Part shown: positions 8,639 through 18,524 of the stretch, one piece after another
Position numbering within the stretch: the first letter of the stretch is position 1
How the letters are laid out: each line of letters begins with the position of its first letter
Origin: Deltaproteobacteria bacterium
GTDB taxonomy: Bacteria; Desulfobacterota; Desulfuromonadia; Desulfuromonadales; BM103
Length of the DNA: 53,464 nucleotides
Direction of reading: 5' to 3'
NCBI GenBank assembly: GCA_024279915.1
Contig: JAJRRB010000010.1
Span: forward strand, 1 to 53,464
Notes under the pieces: model-generated
What the model saw: only the letters and a program-made list of their open reading frames with translations
Databases searched by the model: none
Told to the model about the DNA's origin: nothing
Position numbers and translations under genes: made by a program

Positions 8639-11056
8639 TCAATGATGTATCGATTTTTCTGCGTTCAATGAATATTCACTATTGTCCGTTGAGGTAGACA
8701 CCGGGAAGCTGCCAAGAATCGCTTCATCGAGGACTTCATCCATATGTCCCACCGCTCGGATTTTTAATGCACGCAGGATGCTCATGGGGACTTCCTCGAG
8801 GTTTTTTTCATTCTCTTGAGGGATCAGGACCCGATGAATACCAGCGCGTTTAGCCGCCAGCAATTTCTCTTTAAGACCACCGATTGCCAGCACCCTGCCA
8901 CGCAAAGTAATTTCACCCGTCATCGCCAGATCCTGGTCCACGGCAAGCCCTGTCAGAGCAGAAGCAAGGGCTGTCGCCATGGTAATGCCAGCAGAAGGAC
9001 CGTCCTTCGGTATCGCACCCTCAGGAACATGGATATGGATATCGATGCAACCATAAAAGTCCTCTTCCAAACCGAGTTCCAGCCATCTGGAACGCACGTA
9101 ACTGAGCGCAGCCTGAGCTGACTCGCGCATAACTTCACCGAGTTTGCCAGTAACAGTCAGCTTGCCCTTACCCGGCAAAATAGTCACTTCAACATTGAGC
9201 AGTTCACCGCCGACCTCGGTCCAGGCCAGCCCATTGACCAAGCCGACCATGTGCTCTTCTTCCCGGACGCCAAAACTGTAACGTGACACACCAAGATACT
9301 TTTTGATCTGCGGGGCCCCAACCTGAAAACGCTTACCGAGTTGACCGGCCTTAACAACCTCCCGGGCAATTTTGCGGAAGACATTGGCAATCTCACGTTC
9401 AAGGCTACGCACTCCGGCTTCCCGGGTATAACGACGAATAATTTCAAGCAGTGCGGCTTCGGAAAACTTAACCTGCCCTTGCTTGAGCCCATGCGTCTCC
9501 AATTGCTTTGGCAACAGGTAGCGCTCTGCTATATGCACTTTCTCTTCTTCAGTATAGCCCTCAATACGGATCACTTCCATACGATCACGCAGTGGACCTG
9601 GAATGTTCTGGAGCGTATTAGCCGTGGCGATAAACATCACCGTAGAAAGGTCATAATCAACATCAAGGAAATGATCCCCGAAGGTGTTGTTCTGTTCCGG
9701 GTCCAGAACCTCCAGTAAGGCCGAGGATGGGTCACCACGGAAGTCTGTACTCATTTTATCGACTTCATCAAGCAGAAAGACAGGGTTACGCACAGCCACT
9801 TTACGCAAGCTCTGCACAACTTTGCCGGGCATGGCACCGATGTAGGTACGTCGATGACCGCGGATTTCAGCTTCGTAACGCACGCCGCCGAGAGAAACGC
9901 GGATAAACTTGCGTCCCATCGCACGCGCCACCGAACGGCCAAGCGAAGTTTTACCAACTCCAGGAGGGCCAACCAGACAGAGAATCGGCCCCTTGATCTT
10001 TTTCACCAAGACCTGTACCGCCAGATACTCAAGGATTCTTTCTTTAACCTTCTCAAGCCCGTAATGATCCTCTTCGAGGATTTCTTCCGCCTTAATCAGA
10101 TTAATCTGATCTTTGGTACCTTTTTTCCAGGGCAGAGCCACCAGCCAGTCGATATAGTTGCGAACCACTGTGGCTTCGGCTGACATAGGCGACATCATCT
10201 TGAGCTTACGCAGTTCCGCTTCCGCCTTTTCATTCGCTTCTTTGGACATGCGCGATTTTTTTATCTTCTCTTCCAGCTCACGCAGCTCCTGCTTGAATTC
10301 GTCTTTTTCGCCAAGTTCCTTCTGAATGGCACGCATCTGCTCGTTGAGATAATACTCTTTCTGGCTGCGTTCCATCTGGTTCTTAACCCGATTGCGGATC
10401 TTCTTTTCGATCTGCAGAATTTCAACCTCACGCTCCATAAGCGCCAGCAGCTTTTCCAGACGCCGCAAGGAATCCAGTTCTTCAAGGATTTCCTGTTTGT
10501 CAGCAATCTGTACAGTCAAGTGGGCAACAATGGTATCAGCGAAACGGCCGGGCTCTTCCACACCAGAGATTGAGGTAACCATTTCCGCAGGGATTTTCTT
10601 GCTGAGATTGGCGTAAGTTTCAAAGGTGTTGTTGACACTACGCATCAACGCTTCTTGCTCAGGAGAGTCACTCTCATGGTCAGGTAACTGCTGCAAAGAA
10701 GTAAAGATACACTCTTCGGTGTATTCCAGATCAATCAGCCGTGCCCTGACATCGCCTTCGACCAGAACCTTAATGGTGCCGTCCGGAAGCTTCAGCATCT
10801 GTACGACTTTCCCCAGCGTTCCCAAACCATACAGGTCGTCTGCCAGTGGATCGTCATTCGTAGGGTCTTTCTGGGTGATAAGAAGCACTAATTTGTCATG
10901 CTCCATCGCCCATTCCAAAGCCTGAATTGACCGTGGACGGCCAACAAAGAGAGGCGTTACCATGTGCGGGAAAATCACTATATCCCGTAACGGCAAAACC
11001 GGAAAAGTCTCTGTTTCCAGAGATTCAGGCAGGGAGTCTTCTGAGAGTTCTGTCAT
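8639..11056 (-). CDS. lon: ATP-dependent protease Lon (first of two)
   Basis: 805 residues from the ATG at 11056, which has GGAAG 8 nt upstream; an in-frame TTG at 11071 has no ribosome site. Order: N-terminal LAN substrate domain, coiled-coil, AAA+ module with Walker [10 protein letters not shown] at about 363-371, and protease domain with the catalytic serine in [10 protein letters not shown] and the partner lysine in [12 protein letters not shown]. It degrades misfolded and regulatory proteins in the cytoplasm. It follows tig-clpP-clpX, the standard protein quality-control operon. One oddity: the usual [16 protein letters not shown] motif reads [16 protein letters not shown] here (codon TAC), whereas the second Lon in this window keeps D. 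Confidence 0.96.
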   Translation of the reverse strand: MTELSEDSLPESLETETFPVLPLRDIVIFPHMVTPLFVGRPRSIQALEWAMEHDKLVLLITQKDPTNDDPLADDLYGLGTLGKVVQMLKLPDGTIKVLVEGDVRARLIDLEYTEECIFTSLQQLPDHESDSPEQEALMRSVNNTFETYANLSKKIPAEMVTSISGVEEPGRFADTIVAHLTVQIADKQEILEELDSLRRLEKLLALMEREVEILQIEKKIRNRVKNQMERSQKEYYLNEQMRAIQKELGEKDEFKQELRELEEKIKKSRMSKEANEKAEAELRKLKMMSPMSAEATVVRNYIDWLVALPWKKGTKDQINLIKAEEILEEDHYGLEKVKERILEYLAVQVLVKKIKGPILCLVGPPGVGKTSLGRSVARAMGRKFIRVSLGGVRYEAEIRGHRRTYIGAMPGKVVQSLRKVAVRNPVFLLDEVDKMSTDFRGDPSSALLEVLDPEQNNTFGDHFLDVDYDLSTVMFIATANTLQNIPGPLRDRMEVIRIEGYTEEEKVHIAERYLLPKQLETHGLKQGQVKFSEAALLEIIRRYTREAGVRSLEREIANVFRKIAREVVKAGQLGKRFQVGAPQIKKYLGVSRYSFGVREEEHMVGLVNGLAWTEVGGELLNVEVTILPGKGKLTVTGKLGEVMRESAQAALSYVRSRWLELGLEEDFYGCIDIHIHVPEGAIPKDGPSAGITMATALASALTGLAVDQDLAMTGEITLRGRVLAIGGLKEKLLAAKRAGIHRVLIPQENEKNLEEVPMSILRALKIRAVGHMDEVLDEAILGSFPVSTSTDNSEYSLNAEKSIHH

Positions 11057-11098
11057 ATCAATATCTTCCAACTGAGCACAAGCCCGACAGGATCCCTA

Positions 11099-12346
11099 TC
11101 AGGCCGACTCGGCACATTCGTAGATAATAATAGGCTGAGTGCCTTTGAAAATCACATCTTCGTTAATAAGAACTTCTCTGACACGATCCTGGGAAGGGAT
11201 ATCGTACATGACATCAAGCATGGCATTCTCAAGAATGGAACGCAAGCCTCGCGCACCTGTTTTACGTTTGAGAGCCTCCTGGGCAACGGCAACCAAAGCA
11301 CCGTCGGTAAACTTGAGATTAACATTCTCCATATCGAAGAGCTTCTGGTACTGCTTGATCAGAGCATTCTTCGGTTCACAAAGGATTTTGATCAGTGCTT
11401 CTTCATCCAGTTCGTCAAGTGTGGCCACAATCGGCAATCGGCCGATAAACTCGGGGATCAAACCATATTTCAGTAAGTCGCCGGGTTCGACTTTTTTGAG
11501 GACTTCACCAATCTGCTGATCGACTTTCTGCACCGGTTCAGCACCAAACCCCATGGTTTTTGCCCCAATCCGCTGTCCGATGACTGTTTCGAGGCCGGAA
11601 AAAGCACCGCCACAGATAAAAAGGATGTTGGTGGTGTCAACCTTGAGAAACTCCTGCTGTGGGTGTTTACGGCCACCTTTTGGCGGCACGCTGGCGGTTG
11701 TGCCTTCGATAATTTTGAGCAGGGCCTGTTGCACTCCCTCGCCGGAGACATCTCTGGTAATGGAAGGAGAATCGGACTTGCGGGCGATCTTGTCGACTTC
11801 GTCGATATAGATAATCCCTTTCTGAGCCTTCTCCAGATCATAATCAGCCGCCTGCAAAAGATTCAGAATAATATTTTCGACATCTTCACCGACATAACCG
11901 GCTTCAGTCAGGTTGGTTGCATCAGCGATAGCGAAAGGAACATCAAGAACCCTGGCCAACGTCTGGGCCAGCAGGGTTTTACCACTACCGGTAGGGCCGA
12001 GCAGGAGAATATTACTCTTCTGGATTTCGACATCACCAGATTTTTCAGAAGCTTCGATACGTTTGTAATGATTATAGACAGCAACCGCCAGGACCTTCTT
12101 GGCTTGCTCCTGGCCGATCACGTAGTCGTCCAGGGTGCTCTTGATGTCAGCTGGTTTCGGCAACTGCCCGCTACCCAGAGGAACCTCTTCAAGCTGGGCC
12201 TCTTCAGCAATGATATCCTTGCACAGCTCAATGCACTCGTCGCAGATATAGACTGCCGGACCAGCAATCAGCTTCTTAACTTCTTCCTGCTCTTTACCGC
12301 AGAACGAACAGGTCAATTGGTCACCATGGCCACTCTTTTGCGTCAC
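11099..12346 (-). CDS. clpX: ATP-dependent Clp protease ATP-binding subunit ClpX
   Basis: 415 residues. The N-terminal zinc-binding domain has C13-x2-C16 and C35-x2-C38. The AAA+ core shows [15 protein letters not shown], the Walker [11 protein letters not shown], and the [11 protein letters not shown] sensor-2 segment. ClpX unfolds tagged proteins and feeds them to ClpP, whose gene ends 20 nt upstream. The start is GTG at 12346, supported by AGAGGTGA just upstream. A distance of 42 nt to the lon ATG suggests co-transcription. Confidence 0.98.
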   Translation of the reverse strand: MTQKSGHGDQLTCSFCGKEQEEVKKLIAGPAVYICDECIELCKDIIAEEAQLEEVPLGSGQLPKPADIKSTLDDYVIGQEQAKKVLAVAVYNHYKRIEASEKSGDVEIQKSNILLLGPTGSGKTLLAQTLARVLDVPFAIADATNLTEAGYVGEDVENIILNLLQAADYDLEKAQKGIIYIDEVDKIARKSDSPSITRDVSGEGVQQALLKIIEGTTASVPPKGGRKHPQQEFLKVDTTNILFICGGAFSGLETVIGQRIGAKTMGFGAEPVQKVDQQIGEVLKKVEPGDLLKYGLIPEFIGRLPIVATLDELDEEALIKILCEPKNALIKQYQKLFDMENVNLKFTDGALVAVAQEALKRKTGARGLRSILENAMLDVMYDIPSQDRVREVLINEDVIFKGTQPIIIYECAESA

Positions 12347-12366
12347 TACTTCACCTCTCGGGAAAT

Positions 12367-12951
12367 TCAGATCTTTCTAGTCACTATGTCGTCGATGATA
12401 CCATACTCTTTTGCAGCTTCGCTACCCATGAAGAAGTCACGTTCGGTATCTGCTGACAACTTATCGAAATCCTGGCCGGTATGTTCAGCCATAATGCGAT
12501 TGAGTGTCTCTTTCATACGCAGGATTTCCTGGGCATGGATGCTGATATCCGTCGCCTGCCCCTGGAAGCCACCGAGCGGCTGATGGATCATAACCCGCGA
12601 CTGCGGCAGAGCATAGCGTTTACCGGCTGTACCGGTGGCAAGCAACAGGGCGCCCATACTGGCTGCCTGGCCAACACAGATGGTTGACACCGGGGCCTTG
12701 AGGTACTGCATGGTATCATAAATCGCCAAACCAGCAGTGACGATGCCACCAGGCGAATTGATGTAAAGGTGGATATCCTTTTCGGCATCCTCGGATTCAA
12801 GGAAAAGCAGCTGAGCAATGATCAGGTTGGCCACATGATCGTCAATCCCACCGCCCAGAAAAATAATGCGATCCTTGAGAAGCCGCGAAAAAATATCATA
12901 AGAACGTTCTCCGCGACCGGTTTGCTCCACGACCATCGGAATCACATTCAT
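12367..12951 (-). CDS. clpP: ATP-dependent Clp protease proteolytic subunit ClpP
   Basis: 194 residues, the usual length. The catalytic serine is in GQAASMGA (about residue 97) and the histidine in VMIHQPLGG (about 122), with the conserved YINSPGG strand before them. It forms the barrel protease used by ClpX. Its ATG overlaps the trigger-factor stop (ATGA), so the two are translationally coupled. Confidence 0.98.
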   Translation of the reverse strand: MNVIPMVVEQTGRGERSYDIFSRLLKDRIIFLGGGIDDHVANLIIAQLLFLESEDAEKDIHLYINSPGGIVTAGLAIYDTMQYLKAPVSTICVGQAASMGALLLATGTAGKRYALPQSRVMIHQPLGGFQGQATDISIHAQEILRMKETLNRIMAEHTGQDFDKLSADTERDFFMGSEAAKEYGIIDDIVTRKI

Positions 12952-14291
12952 GCGTCCTCCTTCTCGGCCTTCTTCTCACTTTTCTTTTTTGCTGCTTTGG
13001 GCTTTTTGGGAGCCACCTCTTTTACCTTGGCGCTCTCCAGCAAAAAAGTGATGACCTTCTCTTCGGCAATCTGTGCCATCAGGCCACTACGAGCTTCGGC
13101 ACCAGCATAATGTTTCTTTACCATATCGATGGGTGCGTTGGCCATGGTGGCGATCTCTCCCAGCTTGGCATCAATTTCGGACTCATCGGCAACAATCTTT
13201 TCCTGATTGCCGATTGCCTCGAGTATCAAGTTACCACTGACCTGCTCAATCGCCGTCGTCCGGTAATTTTCACGGAAGTTTTCCGGCGTCATGCCCATCA
13301 TCTCCGGAGTCATTCCCTGCGACTTCATGCGATTGGTGATGTTCTCATACATGTGTTCAAGCTGCTTGGCAATCATTGCCTCAGGCACCTCGACCGGGTT
13401 GCTCTCAATCAGCTTGCCGATCAGTTTTTCACGCAGATCATTTTCAACCCGATTGGTTTCCTGAGTTTCATAGCTCGTCTGCAACTGCTCTTTGAGCTCA
13501 TCAAGTGTATCGACACCGAAGCCTTTGGCAAACTCATCATCAAGTTCAGGAGAAACTTTTTCCTTGATCTCCTTCAGAAGAACCTTGAAAACCGCCGGTT
13601 TGCCTGCCAGTTCCGCTTGGCCATACTCTTCGGGGAACGAGACTTCAACATCCTTGGTTCCTTCACGCTGCATGCCGATCACCTGCTCTTCGAAGCCAGG
13701 TATAAAAGAACCAGAACCGAGTTCAAGGACATAATCGTCACCCTTGCCGCCAGCAAAGGCCTCTTCGCCGATAAACCCTTCAAAATCGATCACGACCGAA
13801 TCGCCCTTGCGGGCCTTTTTACGTTTGGTAATCTCAAGCTGAGCCTTGGATGCGCCCATCTCCTCAAGGCGCCCTTCCACAGCCTTGGGGTCAGCAACAA
13901 ACTTTTCTTTTTCAAGAGAGATCTTGGTGTAATCCTTAGCCGTAACTTCCGGCTTGATCTCCACTTCAGCCTCATAGGTAAATGCTTCACCTTTGTTGAC
14001 ACCACTGCTTTCGACGATATTCGGTTCACCAACAGCCGGGATGTCATTCTCCTGCAAAGCTTTGAAATAAGTCGCATTAATCAGGCTTCTCAGAACGTCC
14101 TGTTCCATCTGGCTGCCATAATACTTCTCCAGAACCGACACGGGTATCTTGCCAGCACGGAAGCCCTTTATCTTGGCGGTTTTGCCAATTTTCTTAAAAG
14201 CTTTCTGAATTTCCTTATCAACTTGCTCTGCGGCAACCTCAAAAATCAGTTTCTTCTTGATGCTGCTGACATCTTCAACTTTGACATTCAT
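12948..14291 (-). CDS. tig: Trigger factor, ribosome-associated chaperone
   Basis: 447 residues from the ATG at 14291 ([10 protein letters not shown]), chosen because GAGGAG precedes it and homologues begin this way; a longer open frame to 14360 is not supported. The ribosome-binding domain carries the GFRAGKIP signature near residue 45. A FKBP-type isomerase domain ([22 protein letters not shown] region, about 155-245) and a helical C-terminal chaperone domain with a Lys-rich tail follow. It binds nascent chains at the ribosome exit. First gene of tig-clpP-clpX-lon. Confidence 0.97.
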   Translation of the reverse strand: MNVKVEDVSSIKKKLIFEVAAEQVDKEIQKAFKKIGKTAKIKGFRAGKIPVSVLEKYYGSQMEQDVLRSLINATYFKALQENDIPAVGEPNIVESSGVNKGEAFTYEAEVEIKPEVTAKDYTKISLEKEKFVADPKAVEGRLEEMGASKAQLEITKRKKARKGDSVVIDFEGFIGEEAFAGGKGDDYVLELGSGSFIPGFEEQVIGMQREGTKDVEVSFPEEYGQAELAGKPAVFKVLLKEIKEKVSPELDDEFAKGFGVDTLDELKEQLQTSYETQETNRVENDLREKLIGKLIESNPVEVPEAMIAKQLEHMYENITNRMKSQGMTPEMMGMTPENFRENYRTTAIEQVSGNLILEAIGNQEKIVADESEIDAKLGEIATMANAPIDMVKKHYAGAEARSGLMAQIAEEKVITFLLESAKVKEVAPKKPKAAKKKSEKKAEKEDA

Positions 14292-14381
14292 GCGTTTGCT
14301 CCTCACTTCTGCTACCAACCTGTGCAGACGTAACACAGGAACTGGCAATATCCTCGACAAGAGTTTTTAACTAAAGATAAA

Positions 14382-14466
14382 TGGTGCGAGTGGGGAGACT
14401 CGAACTCCCACACCTTACGGCACTAGATCCTAAATCTAGCGTGTCTGCCAATTCCACCACACTCGC
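14382..14466 (-). tRNA. tRNA-Leu (anticodon TAG)
   Basis: 85 nt, class II, with a long variable arm and encoded CCA. Acceptor GCGAGTG/CACTCGC, anticodon loop TTTAGGA giving TAG. A potential cmo5U34 tRNA. Confidence 0.95.
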
Positions 14467-14559
14467 AATGATAGTTTAGAAACAATTAAGGCCCGACTTT
14501 TCCCGGGATACCCGCCACATACTGAGGGGTCGACGGGGAAAAACAGGCCCGAAAAGTTA

Positions 14560-14636
14560 TGGGGTGAGTGACGGGGCTTGAACCCGCGACATCCGGAGCC
14601 ACAATCCGGTGCTCTACCGACTGAGCTACACCCACC
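14560..14636 (-). tRNA. tRNA-His (anticodon GTG)
   Basis: 77 nt counting the extra 5' G(-1), which pairs with C73 as required for HisRS recognition. Anticodon loop TTGTGGC giving GTG; CCA encoded. Confidence 0.95.
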
Positions 14637-14710
14637 ACAAAAAACAAACCTAAGCCAGGGTTGGAAGACATTGTCATCAAAGGACTTCGCCTCCCAACAC
14701 CAAGTAAAAA

Positions 14711-14787
14711 TGGCGCGCCAGGAAGGACTCGAACCCTCGACCCACGGCTTAGAAGGCCGTTGCTCTGTCCAGCTGAGCTACTGGCGC
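14711..14787 (-). tRNA. tRNA-Arg (anticodon TCT)
   Basis: 77 nt. Acceptor GCGCCAG/CTGGCGC, anticodon loop CTTCTAA giving TCT; CCA encoded. Confidence 0.95.
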
Positions 14788-14790
14788 TTA

Positions 14791-14870
<80 letters not shown>

Positions 14871-14975
14871 AAGTGGGATTTTCTAGCATGCCAAAATCAA
14901 TAATGCAAGGTTAAACTTACACTTTAATTATTATTGGCTACAGGAAAAGAGATTATAACGAACCGGAGCAGCTTT

Positions 14976-15827
14976 TCAGTCGTCCTCAAGATGGAAGCGA
15001 ACCGGGATGCGAACCTGGCTTAATACAGGCAATCCTGCACGTTTAGCCGGGGTAAACTGCCAACGCCTCACCGTCCGACTTGCGGTCCGATCCAATATTC
15101 GGTATCCACAAGATTGTTCAACCCGAAGATCGTCAACCAAGCCAGCAGCCGAGACATCAACCAGTAACCAGACCACGCCCTCCCAATGTTTCTGTCTGGC
15201 TTGATAGGGGTATTCCGGCAATGGATTGCTACGATAGCTGGGGATTGCCTGAGTCAATTTTTGAAACGAAGGCGCGCCAGGGAGCAAGCCCTCGGCAATC
15301 CTCTGTATCGCCACTTCTGGCAATTTATTTGCCATGGCAACTGCTGTCGATTTTGTTACGATCGAGTCAACGATCGATTGGCTACTCTCAGGTGTTGCAG
15401 ACGACTCACCAAGCACAGCATCTTGCGGTTGCATGCAGACCATCTCAGTCGGAGCGACCGCTTTTTGGGATTCTGCCTCTGCTCGTTCGACTTTTTCTAC
15501 AACTGAAGATTTTTTGGGCTCTTGCTTGGGCGCTTCCACTTCAGAAATAGACGCGACCGGTTTTTGAGTCGCAAAAGCTTGCTTGGCTTCTACTGAGCGA
15601 GGCGTTTTGTTCGGTGAGACAGGGACTGTCGCAGGCGGGGAGACTTTGTTCAATGCTGGCGAAACAACACTGGCAAGACGCACCGAAACCATAACCGGAG
15701 CGTTTGCCAATCGAGACTCGGAGGGATTCGCCGTCCAGTCATAAAAGGCCAAGCCGCCGTGCAAGCCAGTTGAAAAGAGCAGACAAAGGGAAAGCCTGAC
15801 AAAGTATGAAAAATTGCTGAACATCAT
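14976..15827 (-). CDS. TonB-family energy transducer
   Basis: 283 residues. A single N-terminal membrane segment (about 9-28) is followed by a long Pro/Ala/Lys/Glu-rich periplasmic spacer (about 45-190). The C-terminal TonB domain contains NPLPEYPYQAR, GVVWLLVDVSAAGLV and a C-terminal VRRWQFTPAKRAGLP-type strand. TonB proteins couple inner-membrane proton motive force to outer-membrane receptors. It is divergent from the TonB-dependent receptor at 16019, with a shared 191-nt control region, so it is probably dedicated to that receptor. No exbB or exbD is in the window, so the motor must be encoded elsewhere. Confidence 0.85.
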   Translation of the reverse strand: MMFSNFSYFVRLSLCLLFSTGLHGGLAFYDWTANPSESRLANAPVMVSVRLASVVSPALNKVSPPATVPVSPNKTPRSVEAKQAFATQKPVASISEVEAPKQEPKKSSVVEKVERAEAESQKAVAPTEMVCMQPQDAVLGESSATPESSQSIVDSIVTKSTAVAMANKLPEVAIQRIAEGLLPGAPSFQKLTQAIPSYRSNPLPEYPYQARQKHWEGVVWLLVDVSAAGLVDDLRVEQSCGYRILDRTASRTVRRWQFTPAKRAGLPVLSQVRIPVRFHLEDD

Positions 15828-16018
15828 CTTAAAACACCAACCGGTTCAGAGCACAGTGGAAGGTCGGAAAGTCAGCGTAACAAAACCAACCCATCTCACC
15901 ACATCGGCGACGTACTTTCCATTACAATTATTTAGGTTGACACCATTTTGCAAATATTTCAAGAATGCTGCGTTATTTTTTGATTTATCAATAACTTCCA
16001 ATGTAAGTAAGGTATCTC
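15828..16018. promoter_or_regulatory. Divergent control region between tonB and the receptor
   Basis: 191 nt with no gene, holding promoters for both directions. On the plus strand TTGACA at 15937-15942 is a possible -35 for the receptor, but no convincing -10 follows. TAAGG precedes the receptor ATG. No Fur-box-like palindrome is obvious. Confidence 0.4.
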
Positions 16019-18514
16019 ATGCCCCACAAATTCGATACAAGCCTAGTTACTATCTTACTGTTAGCACTGGCTACTTTTACATTAGTCCCTGCCGCCATCG
16101 CTGCTGAAGAGACGGGAGTTAAACAGGGTAACGTGCCTGCTGTTGCTGTAGATAATGTCGGGGAGATCCCAACCTTAGAGCAGGTGACAGTGACTGGACA
16201 GGCCGAGAACAGCCTCTCCGGCAAATCGGAACTTGCTGGCGACACCCTCCATCAACTTCCCAAGAAGAACAGCAGCATTACAGAAACCATCACCATCCTG
16301 CCCCGGGTGCAGATCGGCGAAGAGTATCGCACCTCTGAGAACGCTGGCGAAATATTGCCTCCGCGGATCTCGATCTCCGGTGGTCGTGCTTATGAAAACA
16401 ATTATACTGTCGATGGTGTTGGCCTGAACAGCCTTATTGACCCTTTGGCAGACAATCAGAATGCGCTTGATCAAGTCCCAGGGCACCCGCAAAGAGCATT
16501 TATTCACCAGGACCTGATCGAGAGTGTCACCGTCTACGACAGCAACATCCCGGCCAGATACGGACGGTTTGTCGGCGGCGTAGTCGACGCCAGAACGCGC
16601 ATGCCAGCAGACCGACTCGGCGGTAACATCAGCCTTCGAACCACCCGGGATGCCTGGACAGAATTCCAGGTTGACTATGATGACCGGGACGATTTTGACC
16701 ATTCCAACAACTTTAACCAGCAACCACGTTTCAAAAAATATGACGGCGGCATAGAGCTCGATGTCCCGATCAACGATCAAATAAGTTTGCTCGGCTCATA
16801 TAAAAGGATCCAGTCAGATATGGAACTATTCCATTTTGGCGATTGGAAAGAGCAGGACAAGACTCTTGAGACGTTTTTCTTAAAGAGTGTCTGGATCCCA
16901 CCCACGCCATACACCTTGGAGTTGACGGCCTCATACACGCCATCGGAAGAAGACTTCTTTATTAAAGATACCAAGGATAGCGACTTCACCATAGAACGCA
17001 GTGGCTATACCCTCAACGGAATTTTCCGTGGAGACTTTCAGGTTGGAAGCTATGAGCTGACGGCTGCCTATCTCGAAAATGAAAACAGCCGTGACGCCCC
17101 AGCAGACTTTTACGGCTGGCGCAACACGCCATCAAAAAACTGGGGAGAAGTGGTCGGCACAAGTCGCAGTCGTGAAGGTGGTTTTGGAGATATTGAAAAT
17201 ACCGAGGAAAGCTTCCAGCTTCGAGCAGACCTCATAGCGAACGACTTCATGTCCGGCAGCCTGAAGCATGTACTTAATTTCGGCGCAGAATACATATGGG
17301 ATCAGGCCGAATATGACCGCAAGGACACTTCTATTGTCCACCTTTCATCAACACTTAGCTCTGATGTCGTTTGCGCTACGGACGATCCTGCCTGTGTGGG
17401 CGGGGAACAGTATTTCAAAAAAAGAAATGTATATCTTACCCAGAACCAGGATGCGGATATCAATTATGTTGCCTCCTACCTGGAAGACTTGATTACGATC
17501 GGCCCTGTAGAGCTACGCCCTGGAGTCCGAGTTTCCCACGACGACTTCATGGACAACACCAATATCGCACAGAGACTAGCGGGTAGCTGGGACATCCTGC
17601 AAAATGGCCAGACCATACTCATTGGCGGTTATAACAGGTATTATGGCGAATCACTGCTCACCTATAAACTGCGAGAAGCAATTGTTCCCTACATCAAAGA
17701 AGAACGCTCATTGGATTCAGCTACCAATCAATTGTCGCCCTGGGAATTTAGCAGTCTTTCTTCAGCGACCCTCGACAAATACTCAGACCTGGACACCCCA
17801 TACTCCGACGAATGGACGATTGGCATCGTGCAACAGCTTCTGGGAGGAACCCTGGAGCTCAACTACCTCGAGCGCAATAACGAAGACCAGTTCGCGAAAG
17901 AGAAAATAACCAAAGAGATCAGCGGCGAAGACACCAATTTTTACGTCTTGAACAACAATGGTTCAAGTGAATATGAGAGTGTCAAGGTTGCCTGGGAACG
18001 ACAATGGGCGAATCATTACCTGAGTATCAATTACACTTATAGCGACCAGGATTCGAGTAATGAATCTTATGATGATACTTTCGATGAAGATGATCTAGAG
18101 GAAGATATCTGGTACGAAGGCAAGCTCATCGACAACGATGATCTGCCTCGCCTCGATTACAACCGCGAGCACATGCTGAACGTCATCTATACCGCCAGAC
18201 TACCCTGGAATTTTACTTTCACGAATGTCACCCAGTATCTGGGCGATTACGATGCCAGAGACAAGTTAAGCAAGGCAGAAAAAGAAGAACAGGGCATCCC
18301 AACCGATGTAACCGCATACGAGAGAGTGACCCGTTCGGATTACTGGTTGTTTGACTGGCGCCTCGATTGGGAACAGAGAATATATCGAAGCCAGGAACTG
18401 ACCCTTTCCATGGAAGTCAACAACGTCTTTAACCGCACACCAGAGATTGGTAATTTAGATGGCACCTACGAACTCGGCCGCCAGTTCTGGCTCGGCATGA
18501 CCTACAATTTCTAA
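16019..18514 (+). CDS. TonB-dependent outer-membrane receptor
   Basis: 831 residues. Signal peptide about 1-28 (VPAAIAA). A TonB-box-like stretch (LEQVTVTGQ, about 53-62) and a plug domain with SGGRAYENNYTVDGVG, ESVTVYDSNIPARYGRFVGGVVDART come next, then a 22-strand-type barrel with acidic surface loops. It ends in the aromatic GMTYNF expected of an outer-membrane beta-barrel. The substrate is unknown: no iron, cobalamin or sugar genes are adjacent. The genes around it are a TonB, two beta-propeller proteins and a hybrid kinase. It is convergent with propeller B, only 10 nt apart and with no visible terminator between. Confidence 0.9.
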   Translation: MPHKFDTSLVTILLLALATFTLVPAAIAAEETGVKQGNVPAVAVDNVGEIPTLEQVTVTGQAENSLSGKSELAGDTLHQLPKKNSSITETITILPRVQIGEEYRTSENAGEILPPRISISGGRAYENNYTVDGVGLNSLIDPLADNQNALDQVPGHPQRAFIHQDLIESVTVYDSNIPARYGRFVGGVVDARTRMPADRLGGNISLRTTRDAWTEFQVDYDDRDDFDHSNNFNQQPRFKKYDGGIELDVPINDQISLLGSYKRIQSDMELFHFGDWKEQDKTLETFFLKSVWIPPTPYTLELTASYTPSEEDFFIKDTKDSDFTIERSGYTLNGIFRGDFQVGSYELTAAYLENENSRDAPADFYGWRNTPSKNWGEVVGTSRSREGGFGDIENTEESFQLRADLIANDFMSGSLKHVLNFGAEYIWDQAEYDRKDTSIVHLSSTLSSDVVCATDDPACVGGEQYFKKRNVYLTQNQDADINYVASYLEDLITIGPVELRPGVRVSHDDFMDNTNIAQRLAGSWDILQNGQTILIGGYNRYYGESLLTYKLREAIVPYIKEERSLDSATNQLSPWEFSSLSSATLDKYSDLDTPYSDEWTIGIVQQLLGGTLELNYLERNNEDQFAKEKITKEISGEDTNFYVLNNNGSSEYESVKVAWERQWANHYLSINYTYSDQDSSNESYDDTFDEDDLEEDIWYEGKLIDNDDLPRLDYNREHMLNVIYTARLPWNFTFTNVTQYLGDYDARDKLSKAEKEEQGIPTDVTAYERVTRSDYWLFDWRLDWEQRIYRSQELTLSMEVNNVFNRTPEIGNLDGTYELGRQFWLGMTYNF

Positions 18515-18524
18515 CGCCACCACC

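Noticed and set aside
11663-12583. 306-residue open frame on the plus strand
   Set aside because: Antisense to clpX and clpP, both unmistakable.
13110-14333. 407-residue open frame on the plus strand
   Set aside because: Antisense to tig with composition mirroring it; no family features.
15937-15942. Sigma70 promoter for the TonB-dependent receptor
   Set aside because: A good TTGACA but no acceptable -10 at 16-18 nt; left as part of the control region.
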